The translations under genes and the position numbers were made by a program. From Mantis religiosa (Eukaryota > Arthropoda > Insecta > Mantodea > Mantidae), in NCBI GenBank assembly GCA_030765055.1, contig CM060958.1, positions 109,678,627 to 109,742,626 of the forward strand: DNA of 64,000 nt, read 5' to 3'. The stretch's first letter is position 1. Every line of letters starts with the position of its first letter. Of the stretch, positions 1-11,189 are shown one piece after another. Under the pieces are notes generated by a model. It was not told the DNA's origin. It saw only the letters and a program-made list of their open reading frames with translations, and ran no database searches.

Positions 1-151
1 GAATCTCGGTCAGGGTGAGCTACCTGGATAAGGGTTTTTGCGGAGTTTTCGGGTAGCTCTAAGCTCCATGGCCCCTGGACACATTTGAGCATCATTTCAC
101 CCATTTCATTCACCGCGCAATATGACTTAATGTTGGAGGACGTAAAAAAAA
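1..151 (+). mobile_element. SINE family A, copy 1 (5' end cut by window)
   Basis: The window opens inside the tRNA-like B box (GAATCTCGGTCAGGG) of the commonest repeat here. The body follows (GGTAGCTCTAAGCTCCATGG, then TTTGAGCATCATTTC, then a TTGGAGGACGTAAA tail) and ends in an A-run. The tRNA-like A box would lie to the left of the window. Confidence 0.85.
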
Positions 152-154
152 GAA

Positions 155-466
155 TATAACCAAATATAAACAAAGACAATCCACTATCAATACTCGCATC
201 ACTGAACAAAGACTGCTGTCAGTAAATTAAATGCTATGTCAAGAGATGGCATGAGTATAGAAAGTTAATCGAGTCAAAGAAACGTAACTACTTAACTTGA
301 TTATCAAGCTGTATAGATCCGTGCTTCTTAAATTGACGGATTTCAATTTTAAAGGCCGGTTTCCTAGAGCTGAACTGAAATCCAGCATCACGATTAAACG
401 TGCTCCTCTAGGAAGAAATGGCCAAAGCCTCCTTAACTCTCCACTCCCAGAAACTGTTGCATTTTA
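155..466 (-). repeat. Unclassified repeat X, copy 1 (empty-site copy)
   Basis: The reverse complement matches 31838-32265 and, in part, 63540-63705. Shared landmarks are GCTGGATTTCAGTTCAGCTC, GAAACCGGCCTT, TTAAGAAGCACRGATC and ATCAAGTTAAGTAG. At ATCAAGTTAAGTAG (288-301) this copy is uninterrupted, whereas the copy near 32 kb carries a SINE at that point. I see no coding homology. Confidence 0.7.
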
Positions 467-792
467 CCATGATGGTCTCCAAAGATGTTGGTCTTCTGGC
501 TGACAATGCACCAGCTCATTCATCTCAAGTTGCAGTTGACAAAACAAGGGAATGTGGGTTTGAGACCTTACAGCATCCGCCTTATTCGCCCGATCACGCA
601 CCAAGTGAAATGAAAGAATCCGTTGCGTGGTCGCCGATTTGACAATACAAATGACATCATTATTGAAGTAGAAGAGTGGTTTAAAGCAAATTCTGCAGAC
701 TTCTACAATCAAGGTATTGGGAAGGTCAAGAAACGTGGGGACGGGGGAGGAAATGTGTAAATCTGGGTGATGACTACGTAGAGAGAAACTAA
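467..792 (+). mobile_element. mariner transposase, 3' fragment (M1), broken
   Basis: The C-terminal part of a mariner (IS630/Tc1/mariner, DD34D) transposase. The second catalytic Asp is visible in LLADNAPAHSS, followed by CGFETLQHPPYSPDHAPS. The stretch that would carry the third Asp (after APS) is lost in a deletion plus frameshift near 605-630. The frame then resumes with RRFDNTNDII, EEWFKANSADFYNQGI and the family-typical ending KCVNLGDDYVE before a stop. Only about the last third of the usual 340-350 residue protein is present. The 5' side abuts repeat X directly and no terminal inverted repeat is visible, so this is an inactive relic. Confidence 0.8.
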
Positions 793-1055
793 CAAGCATA
801 TATCAACACAAACTATCACATTTTTATAGTGTGATTATTAAAACTTTACAACATCCCCTTGTAGTACTCAGTAGTTTCTGCTGTATAAGAAATGGAGTAG
901 TTTACTTTGTCGTGGGACTATTTAGCGTTATGGAAACTGTGAAGGAGCGCTGCGATTAAAACGCACGTGGTTTTGTTTAAGACTCTTTGATCTCCAAAGA
1001 ACAGCCACTTCCTACTGTACACCGCAGCGGACCCAATTTTAAAAATCAGTATATA
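793..1055. other. No feature recognised
   Basis: AT-rich sequence between two mariner relics. I see no reading frame, tRNA-like boxes or terminal repeat. Confidence 0.5.
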
Positions 1056-2300
1056 AGGGGGAACCCAAAAGAAACCGGACTCCGAGGGCGCTGCCACTCG
1101 TAGACGTAGTGCAGGGTTCTCACGCTAGATGGTGTTAGTAGAGACCTCCATGAAACAGCTGTGCAGATGGCGTCAGTGTAGAGCTGAACGTGCAAGTGTG
1201 GTATTGTGTTTCTCTGACTGTTGGCGGGTTACCTCTGTGAAGTCGTTATGGCAACTTTTAAAGAATGAAGAGTGGGTGTGAAATTTTGTTTCCTGCTTTA
1301 AAAAACTGCAACGGAGACACACCAAATGCTTCAGGAAGCTTTCCAGGAGGACGATGAGTCGCACACAGGTTTTCGAGTGGTTTGGGCGCTTTAAACGTGG
1401 TGAGATGTGTGTTGAAGACCAAACTCGTTCTGGACGCCCTTCAACATCGCTAAATGAGGAGAACATTGAAAAGGTCCGCCAAATGATCAACGAGGATCGT
1501 CGCCAAACGATCGACCAAATTTCAGTAGCGACATGAATCAGTTGGAGCTCGTGCCAGCGGGTTTTGAGGGAGGATTTGCACATGAGACGTGTTGCTGCTA
1601 AATTTGTTCCGCGCCTTCTCACACAGGAGCACAAAACCATCCGCATGAATGTGTGTCAGGATCTGAAAACAGAGATTGCACGTGATCCAAACATCTTGAA
1701 CCTAGTCATTAAAGGGGATGAGAGTTGGTGTTACGGGTATGACCCAGAAACCAAGCAAGCGTCAAGCCAGTGGAGGACTCCCAACTCTTTCAGACCAAAA
1801 AGGGTAACGCAAGTGAGGTCAAATGTGAAGAAGATGATCATTGTATTTTTTGATGTTCGTGGAATTGTGCATCGGGAATTCGTACCCCCTGGCCAGACGG
1901 TTAACCAGCACTTTGACTTGGATGTTTTAAGGTGTCTGCGAGAGGATGTGAGGAGGAAACGCCCGGAACTTTGGCGATCAGGTGACTGGTTTCTGCATCA
2001 CGACAACGCTCCAGCACACACGGCCTTACGAGTGACCCACTATTTGACATCTCAGAGGTGGTCTGTCGTTCCCCACACTCCGTATTCGCCGGACCTAGCG
2101 CCGTGCGGCTTTTTTCTATTTCCACGAATGAAAAATAAAAAGAAAAAGAAAAAAAGAAGACGCTACAAGGAGAGCGTTAGGACGATGTGGAGGTGGTGAA
2201 AACAGCTTCGCAAAGAACACTGGACAATATCAAACTTGAAGAGTTCCAAATATGCTTCCAACAGTGGGAAGAGTCCCCGCTCGTATGTGGGCACTCTTTT
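1056..2300 (+). mobile_element. mariner element M2 with 5' TIR; dead transposase
   Basis: A mariner element of a different subfamily from M1 and M3-M5. Its left end GGGGGAACCCAAAAGAAACC follows a TA. The coding region starts near 1265 and reads ETHQMLQEAFQ, a two-base loss before MSRTQVFEWFGRFKRG (helix-turn-helix, from 1354), SGRPSTSLNEENIEKV, then an in-frame TGA at 1534. The catalytic part follows: first Asp in GDESWCYGYDPETKQ, second in FLHHDNAPAHTAL. The third catalytic position, 34 residues on, is Gly (APCGFFLFPRMK), consistent with a single A-to-G change. After an A-rich slippage zone at 2128-2160 the true C-terminus continues in another frame (TLDNIKLEEFQICFQQWEE). An earlier in-frame TAA lies near 1298. 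No matching 3' inverted repeat was found, so the right end is truncated or decayed. Non-functional. Confidence 0.9.
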
Positions 2301-2690
2301 TACTGTAGGAATAACAATACAGATGAAGATACGATCGTATACCTACTTCTTACAGCAATACATTTTAAAACTTCGAAATATTACCTTTTCTGTATTATAA
2401 CCATACCGATTATAAACGAGTAAAGCTTAATTTTCTTTTAAACATTAAAAGGTTATATCAAAGTTCATGTCCTGAATGTGTATATCATTTAAATACATAA
2501 AATATGAAGCTAGTTACAGCGGAGCAATAAATACTATATAAATATAATAATTTGCAATATAAAACTTCACTTAACTTAAAAGAAAATGATGAAAATTTTG
2601 GTTACTGATTGATGAGGATCACGATTTCAACATAAAAAATAAAAGTTTTAATCCTTTTTCACATTAATTTGCTGTTTTAATAGTCTGATA
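2301..2690. other. No feature recognised
   Basis: Very AT-rich sequence between M2 and the Penelope-like segment. Nothing supported. Confidence 0.4.
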
Positions 2691-2699
2691 TTTAAGTTA

Positions 2700-3640
2700 A
2701 TAAATATATCCCTGAATAAAGAGGAATTTAATATAACACATAATAATGGTTTTAATAAAGACTTTGTACATATAGAATTGAAGAATTTAAATATCAAAAA
2801 TCTGTTAGTGATATTTCTACCCTTAAAAATAAAAGACGATTATGATTTAAAAAGTTTTACTTACCATTCTTGGATTAATGAACATTTTCAAAAGCATTTT
2901 AAAGATTTCGGTATTACTTTAGTTCCTTAAAATAAATATAGTGTTAAAAATTTACTACATTTCTTTAAAATGTGTAAAATGACTTATTAATAAAAAATGT
3001 GGTGCCCGCCTCGCTAGCGTAGATGGTAGCATGTCTGCGTCACGTTCAAGAGGTCCCGAGTTCGAATCTCTGTCAGGGTGAGTTACCTGAATAAAGTTTT
3101 TCCGGTGCTTTTGCTTATCCTAAAAGACGAATTCGGGTAACTCTAAGCTCTATGGACCCTGGGCCCATTGAGCATCATTTCATCCATTCCATTCATCATC
3201 CAATATGACAAAAATGTTAAAGGATGTAAATTACACAAAAAATCTGGTATTTATCAATTTAATTGTTAAGATTGTAATAAAGTTTGTATTGGAAAGACAA
3301 AACGTAATTTGGAAACCAGAACGAAAGTGCATTTTCGTAACAATAAGTATAAACAGACTCATAAATCGGTCATAACAGATCATTTTTTGTCATTTGACCA
3401 TGAAATACAAGCAAAAGTTAAATTATTAGAACAATTGAACAGTACGATAGATTTAATGGTTTGGAAAAAATTACTTATTTTACAAAATAAACATCACGTA
3501 ATGAATTCTGAAATACCGACAGTCGATGATGTTTTTATGTTTATTTCATTTTTAGATTTTGGTAATACTGGCAAAAACATAGTAACCTGTAGTGATTGTA
3601 ACGCTTACAACGAGGTTGTTTGAGCTGATGAAGTGAATGA
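2700..3640 (+). mobile_element. Penelope-like retroelement, C-terminal linker and GIY-YIG endonuclease, split by a SINE
   Basis: Conceptual translation shows the region following a Penelope RT: FKDFGITLVP, a stop, then NKYSVKNLL (about 2900-2960). After the SINE at 3004-3236 the GIY-YIG nuclease domain follows: KSGIYQFNC, a stop, then DCNKVCIGKTKRNLETR (3243-3325). This has the GIY and xIG signature, with Cys in place of the usual Tyr. It continues with KSVITDHFLSFDHE, MVWKKLLILQNKHHVMNSEIP and stops at 3621. The Arg after the IGKT segment is kept. In this retroelement class the endonuclease lies C-terminal to the RT. At least three stops and the SINE make the copy dead. The RT core itself is not visible upstream. 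Confidence 0.75.
3004..3236 (+). mobile_element. SINE family A, copy 2, full length with 12-bp TSD
   Basis: Begins GCCCGCCTCGCTAGCG. A box TAGCGTAGATGGTAG and B box GAGTTCGAATCTC match the internal RNA polymerase III promoter layout. Flanking direct repeats AAAAAATGTGGT (2992-3003) and AAAAAATCTGGT (3237-3248) differ at one base and define a target-primed insertion into the Penelope-like element. Confidence 0.9.
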
Positions 3641-4339
3641 CTTTTCACGAAATCGCGACCCTTATTAATTAATAAGAAAATTTTCATCATATTCTTTTAA
3701 GATAAGTTAATTTTTATGTTACAAATTATTATATTTGTATAGTAAGTATGACCTATACAATACAGTTCAAAAATGCGAGAACTATAAGCTAAAGTGACTA
3801 GCTCAGCATTTCGAGAGACCTTAAAGCAGACATTTTTAAAGCACCGAGGGGCAGCGCTTCTGAAAAGTGCCATAGATTTTCTAGGCAGTGAATAAACGAG
3901 TCATGAAAGCAGCGCGAAGTCTGTTGGCGCCTGCAGTTACGCCTAAAAGAAGCACCATGGAGGCATTTTGCCCAACCCTCTCGGGCCGTAACTGTAGAAG
4001 GGTGGACTATGTGTTTGAAGTTAGAAAGCAGCACATATCGACTGAGGAAAACCTCAACTAAGCGGCTTGACCTAACCTGAATTCGAACCTGCGCTCTTTC
4101 GCCCGACGCTCTTGCCAAACCAAAAAGTGAACGCCTGTGCATTGGAAGGTACACCTTTCTCCTAAATGTAATGCATCAAAATCAAACGGCTTCTTAAACG
4201 AGTTCTTTTTCAGAGATTAATGACAGCGGTTGATGGATCAAGCCACTTTGTCGCCACTAAGCGTTTTTCATATGTTTTGCAGGCTGCATATACTTTACAG
4301 CAAACGGCGCTTGCCTTCTTTATTTCTATGTAAGATATT
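3641..4339. other. Mostly unassigned; weak tRNA-like remnant at 4060-4150 (-)
   Basis: On the minus strand TTGGTTTGGCAAGAGCGTCG and, downstream, AGGTTCGAATTCAGG resemble tRNA A and B boxes. This suggests an old SINE of another family. Nothing else is recognised. Confidence 0.3.
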
Positions 4340-4800
4340 GATTAGTAATACGGATGGATCATCGATACCTGCGATATCTCGATACTATACTTGCATGATA
4401 TCGACATCGAACGATACTTCAGAAAATTCGCTCGATACTTTTTCGTTTCTGATTCTGCAATTTTTATTTTATTTTAAACTCACAACATATTACTGCCGCA
4501 AGTAGAACATAACAAAGCCACAGAATTTGGCAGGAATGTTGTACCTCCACAGTAACATTATGCAAGAAAATAATCATGTGTCAGATTCAGTGCCAGTTCA
4601 CAGTTCCCAAGAAAAAATCACTGCATATCTCAATGACGATTTATCACATCCTCTTTCTACTACAATGGATTACTGGAAAACAAATTCAAAATTTACAGGA
4701 ATAAAAAAAAAAAAAAAAAGTTATGTGACAGAAAAAGAAGTAGACTTGATCCCGAAAGGGTGAAAATGCTAGTAAATTTGAACAAAGACTTATAAAAGTG
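4340..4800 (+). mobile_element. hAT transposon relic: ATCGATAC-rich end and C-terminal transposase fragment (H1)
   Basis: The left part (4350-4450) is rich in TCGATAC motifs like the ends of hAT-like copies at 16050 and 62700. Downstream, one frame reads ITAYLNDDLSHPL and MDYWKTNSKF (about 4615-4690). An A-run with an apparent internal deletion follows. Another frame then gives DRKRSRLDPERVKMLVNLNK and a stop near 4792. The last motif is the C-terminal dimerisation signature of hAT transposases. The segment normally linking YWK to RxRLxPERV is missing. Inactive. Confidence 0.7.
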
Positions 4801-4882
4801 GACCGTTTTGCTTTCAAATGTCAAATGTAAAGTTTAAAAGTAATAATACTGAGGTTTTAAGTTTCTTTCATTAAATATGTGC

Positions 4883-5141
4883 AATTTTTTTTTTTTTTTT
4901 TTTTTTTTTTTGTAATTTACGCCCTCCAACGTTGTCATATCGGACGATGAATGGAATAGGTGAAATGATGTTCAAATGAGCCCGGGGTACACAGAGCTTA
5001 GAGTTACCCTACATTCGTCTTTCAGGATAAGGGAGAACCGCGGAAAATACCTTATCCAGGTAACTCACCCTGACCGAGACTTGAACTCGGGACCTCTTGA
5101 ACGTGAGGCAGACATGCTACCACCACGCTACCGAGGCGGGC
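4883..5141 (-). mobile_element. SINE family A, copy 3, full length with 10-bp TSD
   Basis: Antisense copy with a leading T-run (its A-tail) and a head ending GCCCGCCTCGGTAGCG on the minus strand. AAATATGTGC flanks it at 4873-4882 and 5142-5151 as a target-site duplication. Confidence 0.9.
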
Positions 5142-5211
5142 AAATATGTGCCAGAATTAATTCAATTGGCATTACAAAGTTCTCCCAACGTTCTATTTGT
5201 ATTGGAACTAG

Positions 5212-5214
<3 letters not shown>

Positions 5215-5259
<45 letters not shown>

Positions 5260-5468
5260 CGTCCAACGTTAAGTCATATCGGACGATGAATGAAATTGGT
5301 GAAATAATGTTCAAATGAGTCCGGGGTCCTTGGAGCTTAGATCTATCAGACATTGGTCTTTTAAGGATAAGGTAAACCCCGTAAAAAACCGTATCCAGAT
5401 AACTCACTCTGACCGAGTCTCGAAATCGGGACCTCTTGAACGTGAGGCAGACGCGCTACCATCTACGG
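5215..5468 (-). mobile_element. SINE family A, copy 4, slightly 5'-truncated
   Basis: A T-run of about 37 bases (5216-5252) is the A-tail. The body and B box are present, but the first bases of the tRNA-like head are missing. Imperfect flanking repeats ATTGGAACTAGAAG (about 5201) and ATTGAACTAGTAG (about 5472) look like the TSD. It lies 74 bp from copy 3 in the same orientation. Confidence 0.85.
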
Positions 5469-5484
5469 TAAATTGAACTAGTAG

Positions 5485-5560
5485 TAGAAATGACAGTATC
5501 GAGTATCGAATTATCTCATATCGAGAATCGAGAAAAACTACTATCGATACGTAAACTTTT
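5485..5560. repeat. TCGATA-rich segment, possible hAT end
   Basis: Repeated ATCGA and TCGAGAATCGA motifs resemble the terminal regions of the hAT-like copies elsewhere in the window. No transposase is attached. Confidence 0.35.
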
Positions 5561-6751
5561 ATTTTAAATGTGTAATTGGTATTGCATACAAACATTTTAC
5601 TAGCACCAAATGACATTGGGGGATTTTTTGTTTTTTAAATTTTCGTGTAGCATGCTTGAAGAATGTTGAATATAAACATAAAATTTTTCATTTATTCTAT
5701 TTGTGTTTTATGCTGTTCACAAACACAGACGTTTCCTAAAATTGCTTTTTAGGATACAAAGGACTTCGAAACGACTGGACTCTGGGTATCGACTATGTAT
5801 ATAGCAGAAACATAAAAGTACATTAAAATTTGTATTTAAGAATTACATTACCCACCTCGTCCACAATACTATTGAGTGAGGTCTACATAGGAGTTTGTGG
5901 AAAGCAGAATTGTTTTCATTTGAATACATTAACGTTTAGTCATCATGGTGTATCAGTTTGTAATTGCAAAGAGCTAGAATTCCATTAATTACAGCATTTT
6001 CTATTGTATTTGTAAGTAGTCATTCATCGACACGCAGAAAATAAAACTTAAAGGTCCAAAAATCCTGTCATCCAATATATTCACTCGTAATCTACATAAA
6101 AAGAACAAGAAAAAGCAAAGAACAGTTATCACATGTAGGGAGCATGAACCGCTCCTGTATCTGACTTGACCAATCAAAGCGCAGTCCACTGTCGCTCGCC
6201 CAGACGGAGACGCTGCTACGCTTTTGTTTTTTCTCGTTCCTTGCCAGCAATGCTCTCTCTTTATTTCTCTGTGTCTGGCTTGTGTTTTCTTTTCTTTCTG
6301 CTCTGTGCTGCTGTGGTCGGACCCCACTGCTTCTGGCGTGACGCATCTCCACGCATGTTGATGTTCCCCCTTCACCTGACGTAATACGACGTTGTATCCT
6401 CAACAAGAGCTGGTCGTACGTGATTGGAAGTCGTTCATTAGTTGTAAAGGAAAGCTAAGGTATGGCTTAGTAGGCAACAACGCTATGGACTCGCATTTGG
6501 GAAGTCTGGCTTCGATCCTCGGTCTCCAAAGATTCCTATGGTATTCCTTAATCACGAGGTTGGATACTTTACTTTCCCCTCTCCATTTTATTTCACTTTC
6601 ATTTTCTATATAGGGACTTTGCACACTTTAACTGCTGTTCTCGGTGCAACAGTGGCGTTGCAGTCATCTGTCCTGACGAGAAGGGCTAGTGTCAAACTCT
6701 TGACGCTGGCGGCTACACGGGGAACTCTAGTGCCGAAATAAAGAATATTTG
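5561..6751. other. No gene or repeat recognised
   Basis: About 1.2 kb without a convincing reading frame. The two antisense frames at 6001-6406 overlap each other, share no family motif and look like chance. Confidence 0.5.
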
Positions 6752-7019
6752 TCTGACCCCGTAGCTCAGTCGGTAGAGCACCTGCCTGCCGTGATAGGGG
6801 TCCCAGGTTCGATTCCCGGCGGTGGGGGTAGGGATTTTTCTTCGACTAAGATAATTCATCTTCCCCAGAGTCTGGAAGAATGAATGAGATTGTGAATGTG
6901 TGCGGGAACTAATTATTAAAACCCAACGAATACGAGTGAACACCTTCGATATGTTCCAAAGGAGAATGGCCGCTGATATGACCATTGCAGTTAAAGGCAA
7001 TGAAATGAACAATTATAAA
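6752..7019 (+). mobile_element. SINE family B, copy 1
   Basis: tRNA-like head CCCCGTAGCTCAGTCGGTAG (A box) and CAGGTTCGATTCCCGG (B box), followed by a body shared with 12318-12566 and 12616-12891 (GAGTCTGGAAG, ATATGTTCCAAAGGAGAA, GACCATTG). AAAGAATATTTG (6740-6751) and AAAGAATATTTAG (7020-7032) look like the target-site duplication. Confidence 0.85.
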
Positions 7020-8023
7020 AAAGAATATTTAGTTCTTGAATGGCACAAGCACAAGGGCCCTTGCTTATATCGCCATAGGAACTTCCTTAAAAGTTAGACA
7101 TTTCACAATATCCAGAAGGTTCTAGTTCTCTGGCGATACAGCTAATAATGTCTATGATGGAAAAGCGCGCGACTTATCTTGCTTACGATTCGAACTGCCC
7201 GGCACCAACCTTAGCCATAGCCATAGCTAGAAATAAAGAACAACAAAAATACTGTAATTGAGTAAAAATTACATTTTAACCTTGGTTTTTCTGCTGCCAC
7301 CACAGTCGCGACCTTACACGAAGGCGCGTTGCGCAGTAACATTGCTCTGAGTCTCGTGAACTAACGCACAGATAGAGAATGAAAAAGCCTTCCCTCTCTA
7401 TGTGTGTGCTCCCAAATTTAATACAAAAATTGGACATGGACATAAGCCCAGTGAGAGGGAATAGAGAATTTAATAACAAATTTTTTGAATTAGTTACGTG
7501 AAAAGTAGGTGATTAGATTGAGTTTTAGATTAGATGGAGTTTTATGAATGAATCTTGTTGCTCTCACAAATAAATTAAAATACATTTTAAACAAAATTCT
7601 TGAAAATATTAAACCTCAAGGAACTCTTACAAATATCTGAATTTTCACAGTATCACGTGCATTAATAGTCCATAAAGAGATGTTGTAGCAACTTAAAAAA
7701 TATTTTAAAATAATTTTATTACGCGTATATTATAAAAGTATTTATATATCCCCTCAATTTCGTCCCCTATAGCAATGATGCTCAACACCACTAACTTGTA
7801 ACATTGTTTAATTCTCCACTTTGCACTTGAATTTTCGTGGTTTGGCCTAGTTGGTGTGCCAATCACCTATCACAACTTCTTCAACTAATTTCGCTTTCGT
7901 CTTCCAAGCGTGTTCCTACGTTTCGTGGCGAATGGCGATAACGGACACTTAGATATTAGAAGGCTGGTTGATGGATAGGTCGTTCATCGCCGTCTCTAAG
8001 TAGCTTCAGCAGTGCGACGGATA
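7020..8023. other. No gene or repeat recognised
   Basis: AT-rich, no family motif. A short TTTGGCCTAGTTGGTGTGCC at about 7842 resembles a tRNA A box, but I find no convincing B box. Confidence 0.4.
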
Positions 8024-8259
8024 GCCCACCTCTGTAGCTTAGATGGTAGCGTGCCTGCCTCGCGTTCAAGAGGTCTCAGTTCGATTCTCGATCAGGGTGA
8101 GTTATCCGGATAAACTTTTCTTTCCGGGGTTTTACCTTATCATGAAATAAGGATGTTTGGTAACGCCAACCTCTCTGAACCCTGGGCTCATTTGAGCATC
8201 ATTTCGCCCATTTAATTCATTCATCGTCCGATATGACAACATTGGGGGACTTTAAAATT
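8024..8259 (+). mobile_element. SINE family A, copy 5
   Basis: Head GCCCACCTCTGTAGC, A box TAGCTTAGATGGTAGCG, B box CAGTTCGATTCTCG, body through TTGAGCATCATTTCGCCC, and degenerate tail GGGGGACTTTAAAATTA. Confidence 0.85.
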
Positions 8260-8589
8260 ATAAAGAAGTGAGACAGATCTTCGAGCTGGATTGGAAATCA
8301 CAGCAGATTTAGTTGTATCTACCTATGTTCCTTTGTCATTCCTTGGCTCATCAATGTATTTACCTATTCACTCGCTTGTGTAATATTTTGTAAGGTACCT
8401 ATTCCGATTGTTACCTATTGAACTATACATTTTATCACAGTGGATGAAACCACTTGCCAAGCTGAGCTGAAAACATTAAATATCTAAAATCCTATATCAG
8501 ACAAAGTTTGTCGGAGGTACGGATAGCCTAGGAAAAAAGAAGATTTATTCATAAAAGTAGAAGCTATCAGAATGTTTTTGGATGGTCTG

Positions 8590-8806
8590 TAACTGTACTG
8601 ACATGAGGAGTTATAAACCTCTCCAGGGAGGGTGTGGGAGCCTTCTCCAACTCCCCTGCGTCTCAGGCCTCTGAGACTTTCTCTCCTGTGGTATACTGTA
8701 CCTAGTATTCGCCTTGCGACCAGGGGAAACCCCGAAAAAATCCATGGATCAAGGAAACGAACCCGGGCCATAAACGAAAGCGTCTGAACCATGCCACTCG
8801 GTATTT
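8590..8806 (-). mobile_element. tRNA-like SINE, family F (single copy seen)
   Basis: On the minus strand ACCGAGTGGCATGGTTCAGA resembles a type II tRNA A-box region, and GGGTTCGTTTCCTTG a B box. GGGGTTTCCCC and a body rich in GAGAAAGTCTCAGAGG follow. No second copy in the window confirms the boundaries. Confidence 0.4.
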
Positions 8807-8809
8807 GCC

Positions 8810-9889
8810 CTGAAAATATCTTAAATATATGTTTGAACACTTTATGAAAAAATAATTCATTTTCGAAACACCTTATATTTTTTTCAAAGTGCTTGGTTCA
8901 TATTCTTAGACATGTTGAACGGAATTTTAATTTTTTCTTTTGTTTCGGATAGATCAAGACATGCCCTTTTTCCTAAAGTACTGCTTTAATATTTTATTTA
9001 CTCGAGCGGACTCAGAAATGGACTTCCAGAGAGTCTATAGTAGAGAAAACTCTGGCATCCCATACCAACTTTTACATGTAACCCTTTTAAAAATATCAAA
9101 AGAAACACTTATTTTAAATTTTTGGAAATATTTTCAGAAGTCCTTTCCATTCTGAATAACTTTTGCATAACTGGTAAAGTATAAGAGGCAAAATTCGATA
9201 TACCAAACTATAGATTTTGTTAAGGTAGACAATTTATATGAAGTAGAATTTTTCGTGGAGTGAACCACTTCCGACATATTCGTTGTTGTTGGTTTTCATT
9301 TCTAAATATCTATGCTTTCTCAAAAATAAACATGTTTTCGTATTTTTGTTTCCATCATGCAAAGAGAATAAAACGTCAATGTAATTACATAACGACTAAC
9401 ACTTAAAAGATGTGACTATCGCCTAAATATGCCATTCTACCTTAAAGGGAGTATATAATAAAACCTTTTCGACAAAATTAATATCCAAAAGTTGTTCAAG
9501 AGTAGAGAAAGTCATATGACTTCCATCATCATAGACTTTCGAGTTCTTTCCTTTAAGAGAATAAATGTGCCAAAGTCAAGTGGCCTGTCATGTGTGCGCT
9601 GTCAGTTTACAAACGCGGCACAAATTTTGCAAGGATGCGAGGTATCTCAGGTTTCTGTCTCAAAGTCTAAAAGTGCAATATGCTGATGTCCACTTCCTCA
9701 GCAAAGTCAACGGGAATTCCTAAAATTACAACAGGTACAGATTTTACGTGGTCAGTTCCTGTTATAAACGAAGGTTATTCATTTCTAGAACCTTCACTGG
9801 TAGATATTCGATTGTTTTCTCTGCAATTTGACCAAGAGAACACCAGTTTATTTGCTAATAACCTTTTATTTTAAGCTCTTATTTCTTAA
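8810..9889. repeat. Unassigned; possible old repeat Y at about 9140-9520
   Basis: Parts of this stretch share weak order and short matches with 17630-18060 (GAATGAACCATTCC versus GAGTGAACCACTTCC; CATGCAAAGAGTA versus CATGCAAAGAGAATA). AGAGTAGAGAAAGTCATATGA near 9500 recurs near 62090 with one mismatch. This could be an old dispersed repeat. No coding motif was seen. Confidence 0.3.
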
Positions 9890-10005
9890 TTAACGTCGAA
9901 CGATGAATGGAGGGAGTGAAATGATGCTCAAACGAGCCCAGGAGTTAAACAGACACAGTTCAGAGTTAACACGCTCTGACAGAGATTCGAATACGGGACC
10001 TGTTT
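9890..10005 (-). mobile_element. SINE family A, copy 6, fragment
   Basis: The 3' half of the SINE (CGTCGAACGATGAATGG, ATGATGCTCAAACGAG) is joined by an internal deletion to the B-box end (GAGATTCGAATACGGGACC). The head is missing. Confidence 0.75.
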
Positions 10006-10261
10006 ATATATAACTTTATTATTCTACATGTTTAAAACATACTGTAAAATATAAACTGATTTATTTTATCTCTATACAGTTTTATAACCCAAACTGTCCT
10101 AAAATTTAATTATTCTTAATTTTTAATAGGTATGAAAATACCTTTAGTTTTAAAACGATGAAATTGGGACATATGCAATAGACTTTTCTATGCAGAGCAT
10201 ACTTTTGGGGTAGGAGATTCGGAAGTCGGTTAGAAGTGAATTGTCATCCAGTTCTAATCCA

Positions 10262-10555
10262 TTTTTTTTTCTTTTTCCTTTTTGCTGTTTTTTATTTTGT
10301 TCTGCTTTTTTTATTTATTTTTAGTTTACGTCCTTTAACTTTTTAAGTAATATCGGACGATGAATGGAATGGGTGAAATGATGCTCAAATGAGTCCAGGG
10401 TCCATGGAACTTAGAGTTACCCGACATTCGTCTTTTTAGGATAAGGAAAAAAACCGGAAGAAACCTTATCCAGGTAGCTCACCCTGGCCGAGATTCGAAC
10501 TCAGGTCCTCTTGAACGTGAGGCAAACACGCTACCATCTATGCTACCGTGGCGGG
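10262..10555 (-). mobile_element. SINE family A, copy 7, full length
   Basis: A T-rich leader (its tail), then GTTTACGTCC, the full body, B box GAGATTCGAACTCAGG and A box CTACCATCTATGCTACC, ending in GGCGGG. The tail is imperfect poly(T/A). Confidence 0.9.
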
Positions 10556-11189
10556 ATTTTTAATTTTATTTTGTATATTTCTTTATTCTTCAATGGGAAT
10601 TAATGTAATGTTTTTTCCAATATATATTTATTATATAGGTAATGATCAAGGATTTTGTCGTTTATTTAGTGTAGTGAGGATTTCCATTCCTTGGGCGGAA
10701 AGGAGGGCGTCTAAGGGTAACGGAAGTTTCTGTAGTGTCTTGGGTGTCTCGAAACGATAAATGATTAATTTTTCACTTCAATTAACAGTGTAAGGGAACT
10801 CAAATCGGGTGATGTAAGGCTCCATGGGAGCCAGAAGTGATTAGCTTCCAGCTTCTCTCTGTAATGCCAAATTTCCAGGATTCTTCTGAATTATCCAGTG
10901 TAAGGTTCCCATTACAAACCAGATCGCACATCTTTGGAGTGAAATGTTTTTAAAACTAAATTCCAGCCACTGGAGTCTCCGAAGACATGGCGGAACCTCC
11001 GGCGGGCACCATTTTACAATGGAGCCTCTGAGCACCATCCAGATATTATGCACCTGTTTGCAAGAGGCAATCCTAATGTTCCAAGGTATCCACTTGTGAA
11101 CAAAATTGGCATATATTAGACGTTGCGCGGCCATGTTGCCATAAATTTTCAGCTGTTGGTATGGTCTCTATGTTGAACGTGAAGCACAC
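10556..11189. other. Internal sequence of unknown origin next to a transposon end
   Basis: No family motif in any frame. It directly precedes a transposon terminal segment (11190-11302), so it may be internal or captured sequence of that element, but the other end was not found. Confidence 0.3.

Noticed and set aside
464..799. 111-codon minus-strand frame
   Set aside because: It is antisense to the mariner M1 fragment and shows no motif.
3004..3090. Functional tRNA genes at SINE heads (also 6755, 12616, 60530)
   Set aside because: A and B boxes are present, but I could not fold a proper anticodon arm and acceptor stem, and a repeated non-tRNA body follows.
6001..6406. Two minus-strand frames of 104 and 124 codons
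   Set aside because: They overlap in different frames, are Lys/Arg/Glu-rich and match no family.
10841..11134. 97-codon minus-strand frame next to a transposon end
   Set aside because: I found no family features on either strand. It may be internal sequence of the element, but nothing supports a gene.
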